Positions 60,101 through 64,000 of a stretch of DNA of 64,000 nt are shown one piece after another (within the stretch, counting starts at the first letter, position 1; the number at the start of each line of letters is the position of its first letter). The translations under genes were made by a program, and so were the position numbers. Under the pieces are notes generated by a model that was given only the letters and a program-made list of their open reading frames with translations, did no database searches and was not told where the DNA came from. The stretch comes from Archivesica marissinica (taxonomy: Eukaryota; Mollusca; Bivalvia; Venerida; Vesicomyidae), in contig CM026390.1 in the NCBI GenBank assembly GCA_014843695.1, positions 10,363,890 to 10,427,889 on the forward strand, written 5' to 3'.

Positions 60101-62931
60101 CGTATATACTGGAAATTATGGTAGACATCATACGTGATATCTCACTCAAAAGCCACGTGTGACAAAAAGTCATAGAAGCAAATTGTTTTTCTGTAGCGCA
60201 TAGGCAAACGCAGGACCCTAATGATTTTATGTATGTGAATTGCATGTTGATTAAGTTCAATTGGTATTCTTATTTACTATTTATAGAAAGACACAAATAA
60301 ACAACTTGTCTTGGTAGTCCAGTTGTTCCTTAACAATAATTCATTTATTTTACCGGAAGGTAAGCTTTTCAAAATATCTTATAATTAATACATGCATTAT
60401 TATGACAATAACACAAGTAAACTTGAGATATCTAAAGTATTTTATCTCAATTTTGATAATAATGTATAAGACACTCACTAGTTATCTGGTACTGTCAAAT
60501 AATCTCGCTTTTGAACTTTTGGCATCCATTTAGCAATATGGCTGACGATTAGATGAAGTTTAGAAACCACATGGCGCATATTTTAAAAGGATGTACCCTA
60601 TCTTTGTGTCTCTTACCAAATCTTAGTAAGGAACATGTAAGTAACGAACATGTCAAAACGTGAATATTTGGGATATATGGAGGAGAGAAAATCGACCAAT
60701 AGTGTCCTGATGCATAAATACAAACATTAAGTGGATTTTCAGTTTATACAGATAAGTACAAGATGACAGGTAGGCCTCATGATTACGAAATATTTGTGGT
60801 AACGGACATGTCAATTTGATACGACTATCTCTGACGTCCATTACTAAAAACATCCAGGTGGGTACTTCTTCACCAATGGGGTGGTCTTCAGTTCATGTCA
60901 AATATGGGTTAACAAACTACTGAAATGGACTGTGGCTGACTACCTGGTATCTGAGGAATAGTGTTCCATGTATATATTTTGCTATGAAATGGATTGTGAC
61001 CGACTACCTGGTATCTGAGGAATAGTGTTCCGTGTATATATTTTGCTATGAAATGGACTGTGGCCGACTACCTGGTATCTGAGGTTAGTGTTCCATGTAT
61101 ATATTTTGCTATGAAATGGATTGTGACCGACTACCTGGTATCTGAGGAATAGTGTTCCATGTATATATGTTGCTATGAAATGGATTGTGGCCGACTACCT
61201 GGTATCTGAGGAATAGTGTTCCATGTATATATTTTGCTATGAAATGGACTGTGGCCGACTACCTGGTATCTGAGGAATAGTGTTCCATGTATATATGTTG
61301 CTATGAAATGGACTGTGGCCAACTACCTGGTATCTGAGGAATAGTGTTCCATGTATATATGTTGCTATGAAATGGACTGTGACCGACTACCTGGTATCTG
61401 AGGAATAGTGTTCCATGTATATATTTTGCTATGAAATGGACTGTGGCCGACTACCTGGTATCTGAGGAATAGTGTTCCATGTATATATTTTGCTATGGTA
61501 ACGAACATGTCGAACGACTTTTGTGACACAATAATTTGTCCCTCAAAAGCAACATTTCTCAGAAAACTGACTTAATAACGCTATAAAGGCTGTAATGTTA
61601 CAGCGCCGCCATGCATCCTAAAATGACAATCGTGAAGATATTCACGATGCAAGGTTAACTCGGAGAGATGTGTGAATGTTAATGATGCAAACCGGAGACA
61701 GTAACGAACATGTCAAAATAGCTGTTGACAACTCAGATGATTGGTTTTTGGAAGGCATACTATCTATGGGTTATTTAATGTGTGATACATGTATATCTAC
61801 ATATATATGCTATAAAAGGTATGCTGATGCTATCTGATCTCAGCAAAACCACCGGCGACATGCAATGCGCATGCTAACTGAGAAAGAGTGTACAATGTGA
61901 CATATGCAACTGTTTTTATATTAACTATATAATATCTTCCTAGAACATATTGAATACTGTAATATACACCAGTTAATTTTCCTAAATGGCATGTGCAACT
62001 ATTCATACTTGTCATTAACTTTTATCACGCTGTTGGCAAAATGAGGAGATGTCATGAAGATTTGAATGAAATGTCGACCCCTACTTTCTAGGAAAAATAT
62101 TCTGCATTTGTTATCTCCTCATTTTGCGTACAGCATGCTAAATGTTAACCCATTCAACACCAAACAACTGACATTGACTGATGCATGATATTTTTTACCA
62201 ATAAATTAATAAGAAAATTACATTGGGACCAGTACATTTATCAAGATGTGTAATTTTGTCTAAAAATAGTAATATTACTGGCAAAATGTGCAGATCCTGA
62301 TGAGATGGCTCATCACGAGCAGGCTCATCTGGATCTACTCTTTTTGTAAGCCTATTTAGAGGTATGTGGTGTTGAAAGGGTTAATCTCATTTCACTTTAA
62401 TATTACAAGGAATCAGTATTGTTTGAGTTTTACTAAATGTTTTGCTTTGCTTAATCAGAGTCCGCCTCCGTGGTCGAGTGGTTACGGTCACTGACCTACC
62501 ACTGTAACCTATCATCACTGATGGTCACAGGTTGGAGCCCCGCTCAGGCTGTGTCTCATTTATATGAAAAAGTTGGCAGTTTCTTATGGAGGTTGGTGCA
62601 CCCAAGTACTGGTTAACCGCTGGAGCCTGCCCAGGAAAGGTGTTGTTAGTTAAACTGCCCGCTGGCGATATAGCCCAAAATGGTGCTGATGCAGGCATAA
62701 AGCCCGAAATATAAATATAAATTGCTTAATCGGACAGTTGGTTCCAATGTTACAGCCATTATTTATTTACCTTATTAATTTCAATTTAAGCAAATTCTGA
62801 AATAAAAATGTGAGAAAACATTTTGAACATTGCCTGTAGATAGAAACTAGCTGAGTAGTCTAATGTTTAACATGTCTGTACTTCAGGATCTGATTGTGAT
62901 GCGGGATGCTTTTGATATAATTCTGCCAAAG
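50950..62931 (+). CDS. ADSL: adenylosuccinate lyase, exons 1-3, continues past window
   Basis: ADSL is a homotetrameric enzyme of the fumarase/aspartase superfamily. It cleaves SAICAR to AICAR and adenylosuccinate to AMP in de novo purine synthesis and the purine nucleotide cycle. Three plus-strand exons join in phase 0 at 50950-51117, 55778-55981 and 62887-62931, giving 139 residues. Visible family motifs are SRYASPEM (Arg-Tyr of the substrate site) near residue 24, [32 protein letters not shown] and HLGATS..VGDNT. These match the human protein almost residue for residue. The catalytic His and the mobile signature loop lie in later exons, outside the window. Human ADSL has about 484 residues, so roughly 30% is present. 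The start is the only in-frame ATG ahead of the homology. Intron 1 holds a 980-bp fold-back and other repeats; intron 2 holds a decayed transposase gene; intron 3 opens directly into a minisatellite. Confidence 0.95.
51304..52283. mobile_element. 980-bp fold-back element in ADSL intron 1
   Basis: Two arms of about 470 bp, highly similar and inverted, surround a spacer of about 50 bp. The outer ends are CACAGGGATTCGGCACG and its exact reverse complement. gtccaaat lies on both outer sides (51295-51302 and 52284-52291), an apparent 8-bp target duplication. There is no credible protein. Long TIRs with 8-9-bp duplications occur in MULE, hAT and Merlin families; the class is not assignable here. 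Confidence 0.85.
52292..54539. other. ADSL: ADSL intron 1, largely unique
   Basis: One inverted pair is visible: ggttttcgcccaactgtgg at 52513 and ccacagttaggcgaaaac at 53258, perhaps ends of an old element. Otherwise AT-rich with nothing recognised. Confidence 0.4.
54540..54625 (-). mobile_element. possible tRNA-like SINE head
   Basis: On the minus strand gatgcggtaatgttcgcc and cgtgggttcaaatctgg resemble a tRNA-derived head with B-box. No body or tail is recognisable. Confidence 0.35.
54984..55223 (-). CDS. unrecognised small ORF antisense in ADSL intron 1
   Basis: The 79 codons include [20 protein letters not shown], a basic patch [10 protein letters not shown] and [18 protein letters not shown] before a stop. 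Composition is more coding-like than the neighbouring AT-rich DNA, with a Cys pair CGKC. I do not recognise a family. It may be an exon or a transposon-borne fragment; no partner exon was found. Confidence 0.25.
   Translation of the reverse strand: MKIVKNFDGDAMTYLCLTASSSPGVYRTACGKCRFLFGTENLTVTVDRFTIARRRRKYSGVHPDDRTRVALVRSKPANY
55440..55677 (+). mobile_element. SINE-like element with SINE-B type tail
   Basis: The GC-rich body ctccgagtactccggtttcc and tcccacacgaatgacc is followed by gagagtgattaatataagtt and aaataaataaagtttaaac. It ends 100 bp before ADSL exon 2. Confidence 0.6.
55778..55981 (+). CDS. ADSL: ADSL exon 2
   Basis: The 68 codons begin [18 protein letters not shown] and contain [17 protein letters not shown] and [15 protein letters not shown]. 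The acceptor is tgtttgtag and the donor gtaagt. The HDVMAH and GATS motifs line part of the ADSL active site in the superfamily fold. Confidence 0.96.
56166..56410. repeat. minisatellite 19, 48-bp unit
   Basis: Five copies; cores are ctagcttccctgcagggcaa and gtgaggcagctcagttagaa. Confidence 0.95.
56411..57576. other. ADSL: ADSL intron 2, flank of the transposase relic
   Basis: AT-rich. Holds diverged copies of the gtaacgaacatgtc motif (inverted aatgtccgttac at 56651; gtaacaaacatttc at 57040). No coding sequence recognised. Confidence 0.4.
57577..59987 (-). pseudogene. decayed transposase-like gene, family unassigned
   Basis: Read on the minus strand this is one protein broken by frameshifts. 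It begins [20 protein letters not shown] at 59987. The main open block is 58621-59613 (330 codons, with [21 protein letters not shown]-type Cys pairs and a charged coiled N-part). It continues in another frame at 58303-58614 ([48 protein letters not shown]), then 57993-58412, and ends near 57577 with [13 protein letters not shown] and a stop. The spaced Asp motifs MDFAENY and YWTDSPTSQ look like DDE/RNase H-fold catalytic aspartates. I recall similar uncharacterised proteins as multi-copy families in cnidarians and molluscs, but cannot name the superfamily. It lies antisense in ADSL intron 2 and is not functional as it stands. Confidence 0.7.
59988..60924. other. ADSL: ADSL intron 2, motif-bearing flank of the transposase relic
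   Basis: Contains gacatgttcgttac at 60051, gtaaggaacatg at 60626, gtaacgaacatgtc at 60641 and gtaacggacatgtc at 60799. Otherwise unique AT-rich sequence. Confidence 0.5.
60925..61495. repeat. minisatellite 20, 64-bp unit
   Basis: Nine copies; cores are ccgactacctggtatctgag, gaatagtgttccatgtat and attttgctatgaaatgg. It ends 3 bp before a gtaacgaacatgtc motif. Confidence 0.96.
61512..62144. other. ADSL: ADSL intron 2, unique part
   Basis: A last gtaacgaacatgtc lies at 61701. No coding sequence recognised. Confidence 0.5.
62149..62380. mobile_element. TTAA-type MITE, family 2 copy 2
   Basis: TTAA borders it exactly (62145-62148, 62381-62384). The ends are CCCATTCAACACCAAAC and, inverted, CCCTTTCAACACCACA. 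It carries the same internal hairpin (gatgagatggct / agcaggctcatc). It sits in ADSL intron 2, about 80 bp from a SINE. Confidence 0.87.
62461..62716 (+). mobile_element. SINE-A, copy 3
   Basis: This is a complete plus-strand copy with head, body and tail aaatataaatataaa. ttgcttaatc flanks both sides. It sits in ADSL intron 2, 170 bp before exon 3. Confidence 0.87.
62887..62931 (+). CDS. ADSL: ADSL exon 3 (15 codons)
   Basis: The exon reads [15 protein letters not shown], matching human DLIILRNALDLLLPK. The acceptor is tgtacttcag. The donor is gtttgt, which is a weak site and runs directly into a 21-bp tandem array. The short exon and the phase agree with exon 2. Confidence 0.9.
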
Positions 62932-62933
62932 GT

Positions 62934-64000
62934 TTGTACGTTAGCTCACCTGAACTCTTGTACGTTAGCTCACCTGAACTCTTGTACGATTGATGTGAGC
63001 TCTTGTACGATCGATGTGAACTCTGGTACGATCGATGTGAGCTCTTGTACGATCGATGTAAACTCTTGTACGATTGATGTGAACTCTTGTACGATCGATG
63101 TAAACTCTTGTACGATCGATGTGAACTCTTGTACGATCGATGTGAACTCTTGTACGATCGATGTGAGCTCTTGTACGATCGATGTAAACTCTTGTACGAT
63201 CGATGTGAACTCTTGTACGATCGATGTGAACTCTTGTATGTGAGCTCTTGTACGATCGATGTGAGCTCTTGTACGATCGATGTGAGCTCTTGTACGATCG
63301 ATGTGAGCTCTTGTACGATCGATGTGAGCTCTTGTACGATCGATGAGAGCTCTTGTACGATCGAGATGAGCTCTTATGCGATCGATGTAAACTCTTGTAC
63401 GATCGAGATGAGCTCTTGTACGATCGATATAAACTCTTGTACGATCGATGTGAGCTCTTGTACGATCGATGAGAGCTCTTGTACGATCGAGATGAGCTCT
63501 TATACGATCGATGTAAACTCTTGTACGATCGAGATGAGCTCTTGTACGATCGATATAAACTCTTGTACGATCGAGATGAGCTCTTATACGATCGATGTGA
63601 GCTCTTGTATGATCGAGATGAGCTCTTGTACGATTGATGTGAGCTCTTTTACGATCGAGATGAGCTCTTGTACGATCGATGTAAACTCTTGTACGATCGA
63701 GATGAGCTCTTGTATGATCAATGTGAACTCTTGTACGATCGATGTGAGCTCTTGTACGATCGAGATGAGCTCTTGTACGATCGATGTGAGCTCTTGTACG
63801 ATCAAGATGAGCTCCTGGTCAATCGATGTGAACTCTTGTACGATCGATGTGAGCTCTTGTATGATCGAGATGAGCTCTTGTACGATAGATGTGAGCTCTT
63901 TTACGATCAAGATGAGCTCTTGTACGATCGATGTAAACTCTTGTACGAGCGATGTGAACTCTTGTACGATCGATGTGAGCTCTTGTACGATCGATGTGAG
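62934..64000. repeat. minisatellite 21, 21-bp unit, starts at ADSL exon 3 donor
   Basis: About 50 copies of gtacgatcgatgtgaactct with aact/agct and gatgtg/gagatg variants. The first two units carry tagctcacctg instead of gatcgatgtg. It runs off the right edge. Frames on both strands stay open because 21 is a multiple of 3. Confidence 0.97.

Noticed and set aside
62863..63243. 126-codon frame starting before ADSL exon 3
   Set aside because: Only 62887-62931 is exon. The rest is the 21-bp array read through the splice donor.

Overview
The window is eukaryotic nuclear DNA from an invertebrate animal, most likely a bivalve mollusc. It is intron-rich and AT-rich, carries several tRNA-headed SINE families, and is loaded with minisatellites. 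The phylum call is inference from this general character; no species can be named from the sequence alone.

Two real host genes can be read. On the minus strand, about 9.9-34.3 kb, lie the last five coding exons that I can recognise of a VAMP-associated protein (VAPA/VAPB/Vap33 family). They cover the second half of the MSP domain, a linker, a coiled coil and the C-terminal tail anchor. The first MSP exon(s) were not found. On the plus strand, from 50.95 kb to beyond the window, lie exons 1-3 of adenylosuccinate lyase (ADSL). All eight exons have GT/AG borders, and their reading phases join correctly.

Almost everything else is intronic or intergenic repeat DNA. I count about 21 separate tandem arrays with periods of 11 to 69 bp, together roughly 25 kb or 40% of the window. 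Layout: 0-3.8 kb, two arrays; 4.7-8.6 kb, small TIR elements and 25-bp and 11-bp arrays; 8.8-14 kb, SINEs, the VAP 3' end, a 60-bp array and a hAT remnant; 15.4-25.2 kb, a run of arrays, one split by a transposon and one holding a 1,000-N gap; 26.3-37.1 kb, four large arrays filling the VAP introns; 37.5-48.7 kb, MITEs, SINEs, a LINE fragment and fold-backs; 49-50.5 kb, a 28-bp array upstream of ADSL; 51.3-52.3 kb, a 980-bp fold-back in ADSL intron 1; 56-62 kb, a decayed transposase gene surrounded by a dispersed 14-bp motif; 62.9-64 kb, a 21-bp array beginning at the ADSL exon 3 splice donor.

The two genes are functionally unrelated: an ER membrane-contact adaptor and a purine biosynthesis enzyme. 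The most notable features concern genome architecture. Arrays sit against exon borders. One array presents serial splice-like 3'/5' site pairs on the VAP sense strand. hAT-like elements have 5-bp rather than 8-bp flanking duplications. TTAA-flanked MITEs sit in and around arrays, and some minisatellites appear to have grown out of transposon or SINE ends. I did not find a clear new gene system.
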